In this document: positions 16,331-24,303 of the stretch, piece by piece | Numbering within the stretch: position 1 is the stretch's first letter | Layout: each line of letters opens with the position of its first letter | DNA from: an uncultured Prochlorococcus sp. | GTDB taxonomy: Bacteria > Cyanobacteriota > Cyanobacteriia > PCC-6307 > Cyanobiaceae | NCBI GenBank assembly: GCA_902572675.1 | Contig: CACGGY010000002.1 | Coordinates: forward strand, 1-46,979 | Direction of reading: 5' to 3' | Length of the DNA stretch: 46,979 nucleotides | Made by a program: the position numbers and the translations under genes | The notes under the pieces: model-generated | Databases searched by the model: none | The model's input: only the letters and a program-made list of their open reading frames with translations | Told to the model about the DNA's origin: nothing

Positions 16331-16669
16331 TCAGGCTACATTTTGTTCATTATATTCATTAATAGATAAATCATTATCTGTTTCCTTTATTTCTTTTGCT
16401 GATGCATCTGCCATACTTCTAGCATCTAAACATAAAACCTTTCTTAGTTTGGCAAAGTTAGCTGCATGAGATTTTCTGCCATCTTTCTGGGCATAATATT
16501 CAGACTGCTGCAGAATATGGTGAAGATGGGTTAACAAATATGGACTTATGACAGCTGATACTAAAACATCACTATTTTCAGTATCGCGAGAATCAGAATT
16601 AACTAATCTTTTTTTCTTTTTATCAATTATGGACCTTTTAGGAGAATCAAGTTTTCTTGAATTTTTCAT
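16331..16669 (-). CDS. Conserved small protein (112 aa), function unknown
   Basis: A soluble 112-residue protein. The ATG at 16669 (MKNSRKLDSPKRS) is chosen over a start at 16729 because the extra 20 residues are hydrophobic, lack similarity of style to the rest, and would run into the promoter gap. The N-terminus is basic. The centre is helical (SPYLLTHLHHILQQSEYY, then NFAKLRKVLCLDARSMADAS) and the tail is acidic. No family is recognised. It is divergent from a ribbon-helix-helix gene, with the repeat-bearing gap between them. It is likely co-transcribed with the downstream 76-aa gene. Confidence 0.7.
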   Translation of the reverse strand: MKNSRKLDSPKRSIIDKKKKRLVNSDSRDTENSDVLVSAVISPYLLTHLHHILQQSEYYAQKDGRKSHAANFAKLRKVLCLDARSMADASAKEIKETDNDLSINEYNEQNVA

Positions 16670-16712
16670 GGGAAAATAAAAACAATTAATTGATACGGAC
16701 AAATATTTCCTT

Positions 16713-16764
16713 ACTAATAATATACACAAAGATAGTATCCTTGACTAACTGTGTATACTAATAA
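16713..16764. promoter_or_regulatory. Inverted and direct repeats in divergent promoter gap (possible RHH operator)
   Basis: The 118-base gap between the divergent 112-aa gene and the ribbon-helix-helix gene holds a perfect 8-base inverted repeat, TATACACA at 16721-16728 and TGTGTATA at 16750-16757. The same 8-base word ACTAATAA also occurs at 16713-16720 and 16757-16764. A TATACT at 16754-16759 could be a -10 element for the + strand gene. The layout suits autoregulation by the ribbon-helix-helix protein, but binding is inferred only from position. Confidence 0.4.
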
Positions 16765-16787
16765 GTAACAGTTATCCATTTTGACTC

Positions 16788-17090
16788 ATGGCTACCCGTC
16801 AAAATTCAACAAATGGGAAGCCTAAATCCCCCAGGATTCAAGTAGTTCTTCCAGAACTAATATGCGAACAACTGACTATTTTAGCTGCTGACGAATCCAG
16901 AACAGTCAGTAATATGGCAAAAGTCTTAATACAAGAAGGTATAAAAAAATACTTTAATAAAGAGGATAAGGCTCCTTTCTCAAAGCATAATTCAGATACT
17001 GATAAATTTAGAGACTCACTCGAAAAGCAAAGCGTCAGAAGATTAAAAAGGGCTCCCCAAAGGATTAGATATTATAAACAATCTGATTAA
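16788..17090 (+). CDS. Ribbon-helix-helix (CopG/Arc-like) DNA-binding protein
   Basis: A 100-residue protein. Residues about 15-55 fit a ribbon-helix-helix fold: a basic, proline-containing lead, the strand IQVVLPEL, helix LICEQLTILAADE, the turn SRTVSNM and helix AKVLIQEGIKKYF. The C-terminal half is rich in lysine and arginine (RRLKRAPQRIRYYK), which could contact nucleic acid. The fold usually dimerises and regulates its own operon. The ATG at 16788 is preceded by no clear ribosome-binding site. The gene is divergent from the 112-aa gene and convergent with ktrA (4-base gap). Confidence 0.7.
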   Translation: MATRQNSTNGKPKSPRIQVVLPELICEQLTILAADESRTVSNMAKVLIQEGIKKYFNKEDKAPFSKHNSDTDKFRDSLEKQSVRRLKRAPQRIRYYKQSD

Positions 17091-17094
17091 AAAA

Positions 17095-17799
17095 TTAATT
17101 TTGAGGCAATTTCTGTAAATCTGCAGTTTTTCCCATAACTACCAAAATATTTCCTCTTTCCAAAATATACTTTGCTGGAGGATTAACTGTTAACTCTTCA
17201 GCAGGTCCAGCTGCAAGAACATTTACTAGATAATTTTTCCTCAAATTTAAATCTCTTAAAGATCTTCCAATAAATTGCTCTGGAACAGTTATTTCATCTA
17301 TGCCAGTTTGGTTATCTAGTTCCAATCTTTCAATTAAATTTGGTCTAACTAGTTCTAAACCTAATCTCTCTCCTTGCATTCTGGAAGGAAAAACAACTTT
17401 GTCTGCACCTACCCTTTTTAACATTTTTTCATGCAAGTCACTGGTAGCTCTCGCAATCACCCTTTTTACTTTGCTACCTTCACTATCCTTAGCAATAAGT
17501 GTAGTAGTAATACTTGCTTCAATGGGTTCACTTATACCTACTACAACTGTATTCATTTCAAGAATTCCAGATTCCTTCATAGACTCTTCATCAGTACAAT
17601 CTACAACTCTTGCTTCTATAGAAGGTTCCAATTGTCTTAAATCATCAATAGCTTTTTCCGAGTAATCTGCCGCCAAAACATCTGCACCATTACTTATAAG
17701 TTCTCTACAAACAGCGGTTCCAAATCTTCCAACGCCAACAACTGCAAAAGTGAGGGCTTCTTTTTCTCTCTTTTGAGACCACTGCCACCAATCAGCCAT
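17095..17799 (-). CDS. ktrA: Ktr/Trk potassium uptake regulatory subunit (RCK)
   Basis: KtrA is the cytoplasmic ring-forming subunit that gates the KtrB potassium channel-transporter by nucleotide binding. The 234-residue protein has an N-terminal Rossmann fold with VVGVGRFGTAVCRELI (about 20-36) and an acidic end of the second strand (DYSEKA). It is followed by an RCK_C domain (about 150-230; DEITVPEQFIGRSLRDLNLRK). The gene is the last of an apparent three-gene minus-strand operon and starts 18 bases after the ktrB stop. Confidence 0.92.
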   Translation of the reverse strand: MADWWQWSQKREKEALTFAVVGVGRFGTAVCRELISNGADVLAADYSEKAIDDLRQLEPSIEARVVDCTDEESMKESGILEMNTVVVGISEPIEASITTTLIAKDSEGSKVKRVIARATSDLHEKMLKRVGADKVVFPSRMQGERLGLELVRPNLIERLELDNQTGIDEITVPEQFIGRSLRDLNLRKNYLVNVLAAGPAEELTVNPPAKYILERGNILVVMGKTADLQKLPQN

Positions 17800-17817
17800 A
17801 ATAAAACTCAGTTAATC

Positions 17818-19221
17818 CTATACATAAAGATCAGCTCTAGGATAGCCAATTCTCTTTTGTCTATCTATTCTACTCTTATAAAGAGCCTGCCAAAGTGCAC
17901 TCAAAAGCAAAAGGATTCCAAGTCTACCGACAAACATTCCGATAATGAGAATAAATTGGCCAAAATGATTTAATTTTGCAGTTAAGCCAATATCAAAACC
18001 AACTGTTGCAAATGCAGAAATGCATGTGAACAGAATTTCTAAAAATGTGAAAGATTCTTTTTTTATAAAAGTATTAGTTGTACTTAGCAGCATTGCCATT
18101 AAAAGTACAAAGAGTAATGATCCAACTGTGATTCCAACTGCCTTTAGAATAACTTTATCTGAAATTAATCGATTGCTAATAATCACATCTTTTTGACCTC
18201 TTAAAGTTGATCTAGTTGCAGCCATTAAAGCAATAAATGTAGTTGTTTTTATACCTCCACCAGTACCACCAGTACTTGCACCAATAAACATCAGTGTCAT
18301 TAATAACAAAAGTCCAGTATCTGAGATAGAGTTCAAAGAAATAGGATAATTTGTAAAGCCTGCAGTTCTTGCACTCACTGTTTCAAAGATTGACGATAAT
18401 AACCTTTCAAATAAATTCAAATCATTCAAAAATTGACTATTTAGTAATGATTCAGTAATAAAGAATCCTAATGATCCAAATAATATTAAAGACAAACTCG
18501 TCCGAATAACTAGTCTAGAATGAAGACTCAATTTTTTATATGAAAGATTTTTTTTATTACTCCAAATATCATCAATAACTCTCCATCCTAGTCCTCCCAT
18601 AACAATGAGAAAAACAAACACAGCATTAACCAAGAAGTTTGTTCTATAGTCTTGAAGGCTATCTGACCATAAAGAAAAACCTGCATTATTATATGCAGAT
18701 ATACTGTGAAAAATCGAGGACCAAAGTCTTTCCCAATTATTTTGAATATCTACGAATCCAAAAGAATATAAAACAATTGCACCAAAAGATATTATGCAAG
18801 TTGCAGTTATGGCAATACTTTGAAAAGTTCTACCAATTCCTCCCACTCCAAATTCATCTAAAGTTTTTCCTTTATCTAATCTTGTTCTTAACTTTGCCCC
18901 CTTTACAACAAAACCTTGTAAAAATGTCGTAATGGCCATTAATCCTAGACCACCCGATAAAAGCATTAAAGCCAAGAAAACTTGGCCAAAAAAATTTAAA
19001 TCAACGCCAATATCTATTATGGTTAATCCAGTAACTGTTATAGCAGAAGTAGATGTAAAAAAAGCTTCCCACAAACCAACTTTTGAAGACGAACATAATG
19101 GGGAACTCAAAATTAAAGTTCCAAAGAAGATAATTAAAAACCCTGTAACAATAGTAAATTGAGGTACAGATAGTTTTCTGTAAGCATCTTTTAACTTGTA
19201 AATATTACTTGTGAATTTCAC
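17818..19221 (-). CDS. ktrB: Ktr/Trk potassium uptake membrane subunit
   Basis: The 467-residue membrane protein has the four-fold M1-P-M2 architecture of TrkH/KtrB/NtpJ. The pore loops are visible as TSTSAITVTGL, HSISAYNNAGFSL, ETVSARTAGFTN and TCISAFATVGFD, each with the selectivity-filter glycine. The proteins take up K+ coupled to Na+ in many bacteria, and in cyanobacteria the Ktr system is important in osmotic adaptation. The gene lies between the SLC13-like gene (5-base gap) and ktrA (18-base gap). Confidence 0.92.
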   Translation of the reverse strand: MKFTSNIYKLKDAYRKLSVPQFTIVTGFLIIFFGTLILSSPLCSSSKVGLWEAFFTSTSAITVTGLTIIDIGVDLNFFGQVFLALMLLSGGLGLMAITTFLQGFVVKGAKLRTRLDKGKTLDEFGVGGIGRTFQSIAITATCIISFGAIVLYSFGFVDIQNNWERLWSSIFHSISAYNNAGFSLWSDSLQDYRTNFLVNAVFVFLIVMGGLGWRVIDDIWSNKKNLSYKKLSLHSRLVIRTSLSLILFGSLGFFITESLLNSQFLNDLNLFERLLSSIFETVSARTAGFTNYPISLNSISDTGLLLLMTLMFIGASTGGTGGGIKTTTFIALMAATRSTLRGQKDVIISNRLISDKVILKAVGITVGSLLFVLLMAMLLSTTNTFIKKESFTFLEILFTCISAFATVGFDIGLTAKLNHFGQFILIIGMFVGRLGILLLLSALWQALYKSRIDRQKRIGYPRADLYV

Positions 19222-19226
19222 TTTGT

Positions 19227-21035
19227 TTAACTGAAATTTAAAATTATCAATGCTGGCACTGTAAATGACATTATAAGTGTTAATCCAGCTCCATATTTTG
19301 CTATGTCAAAAAATCTATATCTCCCAGGACCATAAACCATTAAATTTGTTTGATAACCCATTGGCGTCAAAAAGGATTGACTTGCGCCGAATAAAACAAG
19401 CATTATTAAAGCACTTGGTGAAATGCCCAAGAGATTTGAAAATTCAATAGCTACAGGCAAAATCAAAGCAACTGAAGCCGCATTACTTATAAATTGAGTC
19501 AGAATAACTGTAGATATAAAAATTACTACTAGCGCAAAATATAAAGGCATTCCATCAAGCACAAAATTAAGATTTACTGCTATTAAATCTGCTAATCCTG
19601 TTACTTGCATAGCAACGCTAAAACATGATAAAGATCCTAATAATAAAATAACGTCTAACCTAATTGATTTTTGTATTTCAGCAGGTCTTAAACATCCACA
19701 AGCAACCATCGCAATAACTGCTAAAAGAACCGAGCCTACCAATGGGATATTAGTTACAGAAGGCAAAATCACCATTCCTATTGCGATTGCAATCGATATA
19801 GGTTTTTTTATCAAGACAGGTAAATCATCTTCAAATTGATCTAAAATAAGCAAATCATTACTTGCCTGTAAACCTCTTATTGAATCTAATGGAGCTTGCA
19901 ATAATAAAACATCTCCTGCCCTTAAAACAGCCTGGCCCAATCTCTCCTGAACAGTTTGTTGACCTCGTCTAAGTGCCAGAACTGTTGCATTATGTCGCTG
20001 CCTAAATCTTAATTCTCTCAAACTTGCACCAGCTAGAGTTGAGCCAGCTGGTAACAATGCTTCAAAGGTTTTAGTTCCTTCATCATCTGAAAAAATATTA
20101 GCTCCGGAGAAAGATGTTTTATTCTCCCCTAATAATATGGTATGTTCCTGCTGCAGCCTAAATAAGTCTGCTCTAGTAACCCGGATTATTAATCTATCAT
20201 CCGGTTCAATCTTCCTATCTGCCAAAGGAGGAAGAATAACTTTTCCATTGCGTTGCAACTCCAAAACATCAACGTCAAATCGTCTTTGCAATCTACTATT
20301 TCTTACAGATTGTCCAACTAATTCAGATGAAGGAGGAATAGTAACTTCAGTAAAGTAAATATTCATATCGCCATTTTTAATAAATTCCTTTTCTCTCCCT
20401 CTATCTGGCAAAAGCACGTCAGAAACAAGAATCATATAGGTTGTACCTATCAGCCAGACAGGAATTCCAATAGAAGTCAAACTAAATAATTGCAAAGCTC
20501 CATAACCTAATTGCTGACTTATATCACTTACAAGAAGATTTACTGAGCTACCCAATAATGTCAGAGTTCCACCTAGTAAAGTAGCAAAAGAAAGAGGTAA
20601 TAAAACTTTTGATGGTGATATATTTCTTCTCTCACACCAACCTTCAATTAAAGGTAGTAATGAGGCTACTACTGGAGTATTAGGTACAATTCCAGATATT
20701 GGAGCGATCAAAAAAGCTATTAATGAAATTAATTTCCTTGGAGTTCTAATACTTTCTGAAGAAATCAATTCTCTAACTCTGTCTAAAGCACCACTTTTAA
20801 ATAATGCAGATGAAACTGCAAATAAACCCATAAGAGTAATTAAAGAGGGACTTCCAAAACCAGCTAATGCTTTTTCAGGAGAAAGAACCCCTGTAGCTAT
20901 AAATATTCCAACACATAACAAACCAGTCAATTCTGGAGAAATAGTATTTTTAATAAACAAAATTATTGACATTATTAAAATAACTACCGTTATAAACGCA
21001 TCATAATTATTACTAACAACAGCTATTAAATTCAT
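19227..21035 (-). CDS. SLC13/DASS-family transporter with two RCK_C domains
   Basis: A 602-residue protein with two hydrophobic blocks. Each has a conserved SLC13 (ArsB/NhaD superfamily) signature, for example SGIVPNTPVVASLLPL and FISNAASVALILPVA. Between the blocks are two TrkA_C (RCK_C) domains, near residues 225-300 and 320-395. Known relatives include Na+/sulfate or dicarboxylate symporters, and some RCK-containing members are sulfate or organic anion transporters. The substrate here is not determined. It heads an operon with ktrB and ktrA, with a 5-base gap, suggesting Na+-linked ion homeostasis. The start ATG is at 21035. Confidence 0.85.
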   Translation of the reverse strand: MNLIAVVSNNYDAFITVVILIMSIILFIKNTISPELTGLLCVGIFIATGVLSPEKALAGFGSPSLITLMGLFAVSSALFKSGALDRVRELISSESIRTPRKLISLIAFLIAPISGIVPNTPVVASLLPLIEGWCERRNISPSKVLLPLSFATLLGGTLTLLGSSVNLLVSDISQQLGYGALQLFSLTSIGIPVWLIGTTYMILVSDVLLPDRGREKEFIKNGDMNIYFTEVTIPPSSELVGQSVRNSRLQRRFDVDVLELQRNGKVILPPLADRKIEPDDRLIIRVTRADLFRLQQEHTILLGENKTSFSGANIFSDDEGTKTFEALLPAGSTLAGASLRELRFRQRHNATVLALRRGQQTVQERLGQAVLRAGDVLLLQAPLDSIRGLQASNDLLILDQFEDDLPVLIKKPISIAIAIGMVILPSVTNIPLVGSVLLAVIAMVACGCLRPAEIQKSIRLDVILLLGSLSCFSVAMQVTGLADLIAVNLNFVLDGMPLYFALVVIFISTVILTQFISNAASVALILPVAIEFSNLLGISPSALIMLVLFGASQSFLTPMGYQTNLMVYGPGRYRFFDIAKYGAGLTLIMSFTVPALIILNFS

Positions 21036-21084
21036 ATGAAACTTATTTAACTCAATATACCCATAAACAATATTTCAAAAAAGT

Positions 21085-22278
21085 TTAATTCGAATAATCT
21101 TTTTTAAGAAACTTTTTAAAAATAGATTTTTTTTGGAATATCCATGAAGATGCAGATTTTAAGCTTTCTGAAATATCAGGCAACTTGGAAGCATATATAA
21201 GTCTTCTTGCCTCAAAAGCCAATTTCCCAAATAAAGTAACCCCAAGCCCAGAAATTGAAGCTTCGCCTATTCCTAAGCTAATCATTTCACCGTTATCTTG
21301 AAATTCAAAGGGTAAAAGATCTTTTCCTTGAATTAAAAGTTCTAAATTATTAGCAAGATGATTTCCTTCCTGCATAGCGACCTGAGCAGTTATGGGTAAA
21401 TCCTCCATTCCTTCAATAACTGAAATATCACCGATAGCAAAACAGTTTTTGTGATTTTCTATTTGCAAATTATTATTAACTAAAATTCGTCCAAATTTTT
21501 TTGTTATTTGATCAGTTTCTAAGTAAGGCAAATTAGGTTTAACACCTGCTGTCCAAATAACAATATCTTTATCCAAGGAAGTTATTCCAACTTCACTAGA
21601 AATAGTAATTTTAGTTTCTGAGACTTCTTGAACTGTGGAATTCAAAAGAACGTTGATTTTTCTTTTTTCTAATGCCTTTTCTGCTTGTTCTCTATTAAAA
21701 ATTTTGTTTTTATTGAGGATCTCGTTTGATTTTTCTATTACATTAATTTCAAATTGGTCTTTAAATATATCTTTAATTTTGCATGCCAACTCGATACCAG
21801 AGGGACCACCTCCAACTATAAATAACTTTTTATGCAACGCAGTATCTTGTGATTTTTTTAAAAAAGAATTTAATTTATTTAAATCGTGCACATCATTAAA
21901 AAAATAACAATTTTCATCTACACCTTTTATTAAAAAACTATTTGGAATAGATCCTGTACAGATAACGAGATATTGATAACTTAATTTTAATTCATCACTA
22001 AATTCAAGAATATTTTCTTTGAAGGAAATCTTGGTTAAACAATTTCTTAAAAAAGTTATACCCGCATCAGAAAAAATATTTGCAAATTTTGGGGTGGCTT
22101 CCCAACTTCTTATCTCCTTACTTAAAACTTCGTACATTAAAGGTTTGAATATAAAGTTAGTTTCAGAATCAACCACAAGAATCGGTAAAGAAGGATTAAG
22201 ATTCTTTAAATTCAAAGCAAATGTCATACCTGCAAAACCTGCTCCAACTATTACTATTGGTTTTTGTATTGATTTCAT
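21085..22278 (-). CDS. ndh: Type II NADH dehydrogenase
   Basis: NDH-2 is a single-polypeptide, non-proton-pumping flavoenzyme that passes electrons from NADH to quinone at the membrane surface. The 397-residue protein has an FAD motif (IVGAGFAGMTFALNL near 10-24) and a second dinucleotide fold (IVGGGPSGIELACKI near 154-168). It also has the mid-chain DIVIWTAGVKPNL and the C-terminal FAIGDISVI and QVAMQEGNHLANNL signatures. Cyanobacteria often carry several paralogues with regulatory roles in redox state. The gene is divergent from cysH with a 95-base gap. Confidence 0.88.
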   Translation of the reverse strand: MKSIQKPIVIVGAGFAGMTFALNLKNLNPSLPILVVDSETNFIFKPLMYEVLSKEIRSWEATPKFANIFSDAGITFLRNCLTKISFKENILEFSDELKLSYQYLVICTGSIPNSFLIKGVDENCYFFNDVHDLNKLNSFLKKSQDTALHKKLFIVGGGPSGIELACKIKDIFKDQFEINVIEKSNEILNKNKIFNREQAEKALEKRKINVLLNSTVQEVSETKITISSEVGITSLDKDIVIWTAGVKPNLPYLETDQITKKFGRILVNNNLQIENHKNCFAIGDISVIEGMEDLPITAQVAMQEGNHLANNLELLIQGKDLLPFEFQDNGEMISLGIGEASISGLGVTLFGKLAFEARRLIYASKLPDISESLKSASSWIFQKKSIFKKFLKKDYSN

Positions 22279-22373
22279 TAGAGAAATATTGTTATGCGTA
22301 AATGTATTATTAAACTATACGAATAATTTTTAAATTGAGCGAAATAAAATTAAACTCATAATCAAACTGAAGA

Positions 22374-23096
22374 ATGATTAAAAAAATTCACAAAGATATT
22401 CAAACTAACTTGAGTAAATATAATCAAGATCTTATAGATATGAAGCCTCAAGGAATGCTTACATGGGGTTATGAAAAGTTTGGTAAACAATTTGCTATTA
22501 CAACAAGTTTTGGTATACAGTCATCAGTCCTTTTAGATATGGTCAGCAAATTATCTCTACAAAAAAAAATCAAAATATTTTGGATAGATACAGGTTACCT
22601 TCCTCCAGAAACATACCATTATGCTGAAAAGCTTATTGATAGTTTATCCTTAGAAGTTGAAGTTCTGCAAAGTGAATTATCTCCAGCAAGAATGGAGGCC
22701 AAATACGGAAAACTTTGGGAAACAAAAAAAGAGAGTGATTTAGATAAGTATCATGAATTGAGAAAGATAAAACCTTTAGAAAATGGTCTAGAAAGATATG
22801 ATATTTCTTGCTGGGCAAGCGGTGTTAGATCAAGTCAAACAGAAAATAGAAACAAAATGAAATTCATAGACGTAATTCGTCAAAGGCTCTCTTTAAGACC
22901 TTTATTAAATTGGACAAATAAAGATATTTTTTATTATATGGAAGAGAATAGTTTACCTGCCCATCCACTTTTTATCAAAGGTTATTCTTCTGTAGGAGAT
23001 TGGCATTCAAGCAGTCCCGATGGTATTGAAACAAAGGGCAGAAATACAAGATTTGGAGGAATTAAACAAGAATGTGGAATTCACACTAATAATTAA
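22374..23096 (+). CDS. cysH: Phosphoadenosine phosphosulfate (PAPS) reductase
   Basis: This 240-residue enzyme reduces PAPS to sulfite in assimilatory sulfate reduction. It has the adenylyl-binding fold start (TTSFGIQSSVLLDM), the conserved RSSQTENR region with CWASGVRSSQT, and the C-terminal catalytic motif KQECGIHTNN with C234. The only other cysteine is C146, so the four-cysteine iron-sulfur motif of APS reductases is absent. This places it with the thioredoxin- or glutaredoxin-dependent PAPS-type enzymes. It is followed 15 bases later by coaX, so both probably share a promoter in the gap after the divergent ndh gene. Confidence 0.92.
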   Translation: MIKKIHKDIQTNLSKYNQDLIDMKPQGMLTWGYEKFGKQFAITTSFGIQSSVLLDMVSKLSLQKKIKIFWIDTGYLPPETYHYAEKLIDSLSLEVEVLQSELSPARMEAKYGKLWETKKESDLDKYHELRKIKPLENGLERYDISCWASGVRSSQTENRNKMKFIDVIRQRLSLRPLLNWTNKDIFYYMEENSLPAHPLFIKGYSSVGDWHSSSPDGIETKGRNTRFGGIKQECGIHTNN

Positions 23097-23111
23097 ATTG
23101 ATCATAGAACA

Positions 23112-23807
23112 ATGGTCCCAGATATAAATTTTTTATTAGTAGGCAATAGTAGGCTGCATTGGGCTCAATATTCTAAAAATCAATCTAAATTCTTCCATAC
23201 CAAAAAAGAGCAAAAAGTTCCCGAAAGTATAGATCTTGATCAACTAATTTGGGCTTCTGTTGGAAAACTTCCAAATTTTTTGCTGAGAAAAGAAAATGAA
23301 ATAAAAACTAAAGATATCCAATTATCAAATCTTCCTGATTATTTTGGAGTTGATAGAGCTCTTGCCTGTATCGCGGCTTTTAAATTTATTGAAAACCCTT
23401 TCAAAAAAGATTTGCTAATTGCAGATTTTGGAACAATATTATCAATAACAAAATTGAATTCAAATGGATCTATTATTGGAGGTCAACTTCTTCCAGGTTT
23501 TCTAACACAATTAAAATCAATGGAACAAAATACAAAAAATCTTAAAGTTCCAAAAAAATATGATATTCCTATCAAAGATTTTTTAATTAATACAGAAGAA
23601 GCAATCTTAAAAGGAGTAATCAACTCTCTTACTGGCGTGATTAATAGTTTATTTAATCCCGAAAAGGATATTTTAATAATTTGTGGGGGAGACTCTCAAT
23701 TAATCACAAAATCTCTAAAGACTAAAAAAGAAAATATTATCAATGCTCCTAATTTAGTCATGGAGGGGATGATTATTCACCACCTCTCTATAAAAAAATT
23801 AGCTTAA
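23112..23807 (+). CDS. coaX: Type III pantothenate kinase
   Basis: CoaX phosphorylates pantothenate, the first step of coenzyme A synthesis. The 231-residue protein has the actin-like ATPase signatures of the group in the shortened cyanobacterial form. These are LLVGNSRLHWA near the N-terminus, GVDRALACIAAF near residue 80, IADFGTILSITKL near residue 105, and GGQLLPGFLTQLKSM. The end shows ICGGDSQLI. The final 9 bases overlap the convergent peroxiredoxin gene. It begins 15 bases after cysH. Confidence 0.85.
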   Translation: MVPDINFLLVGNSRLHWAQYSKNQSKFFHTKKEQKVPESIDLDQLIWASVGKLPNFLLRKENEIKTKDIQLSNLPDYFGVDRALACIAAFKFIENPFKKDLLIADFGTILSITKLNSNGSIIGGQLLPGFLTQLKSMEQNTKNLKVPKKYDIPIKDFLINTEEAILKGVINSLTGVINSLFNPEKDILIICGGDSQLITKSLKTKKENIINAPNLVMEGMIIHHLSIKKLA

Positions 23808-24266
23808 CCCAAGGTCTGCAATTATATGATCAGCCATTATTGCTGCTTTTACCTTTAAGTAAATTTTTTCGATGTTACCTTCAGTATCAATTAAAAAAGT
23901 ATTTCTCATCATTCCCATATATTCTTTTCCCATGAATTTTTTCAGTCCATAGCTATCGTAATCAGAAGAAACTTTGAAAGGTTCAGGATCAGTTAAAAGA
24001 ATAAAAGGTAAATTAAATTTTTCTATAAACTTCTGATGAGAGGATGCATTATCTTTACTAATACCAAGCACAACAATATTATTTTTTTGGAGTAAATCCC
24101 AATTCTCTTTAAAATTACATGCTTCTTTAGTACATCCTGGAGTATTATCTTTTGGATAAAAATATAATATTATTCTTTTACCTTTAAAATCACTAAGAGA
24201 AACTTCTTTCTCAAAAGAATCTTTTAATTTAAATTCTGGTGCTTTGTCGCCAACCTTAAGAGCCAT
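23799..24266 (-). CDS. bcp: Peroxiredoxin Q / bacterioferritin comigratory protein
   Basis: A 155-residue thiol peroxidase that reduces hydroperoxides with electrons from thioredoxin. It shows the Prx catalytic segment LYFYPKDNTPGCTKEACNF, in which C45 is the peroxidatic cysteine and C50 the resolving cysteine, the five-residue spacing of atypical two-cysteine PrxQ enzymes. The start at 24266 (MALKVGDKAPEF) is preferred to an upstream in-frame ATG at 24302 because MALKVGDKAPEF is the normal PrxQ N-terminus and the extra stretch looks like antisense to a pseudogene. It overlaps coaX by 9 bases at its end. Confidence 0.93.
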   Translation of the reverse strand: MALKVGDKAPEFKLKDSFEKEVSLSDFKGKRIILYFYPKDNTPGCTKEACNFKENWDLLQKNNIVVLGISKDNASSHQKFIEKFNLPFILLTDPEPFKVSSDYDSYGLKKFMGKEYMGMMRNTFLIDTEGNIEKIYLKVKAAIMADHIIADLGLS

Positions 24267-24303
24267 TGAAATTATTAAATGAGTATGAATATAAAATACC
24301 AAA

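Noticed and set aside
17300..17665. 121-aa frame opposite ktrA
   Set aside because: It lies wholly antisense to well-recognised KtrA coding sequence and has no domain; a shadow.
18639..19162. Two + strand frames opposite ktrB
   Set aside because: They are antisense to the KtrB pore-loop coding sequence and show no recognisable product.
22374..23096. cysH as an APS reductase with a 4Fe-4S cluster
   Set aside because: Only two cysteines (C146, C234) are present, so the four-cysteine cluster motif is missing; it fits a PAPS reductase.
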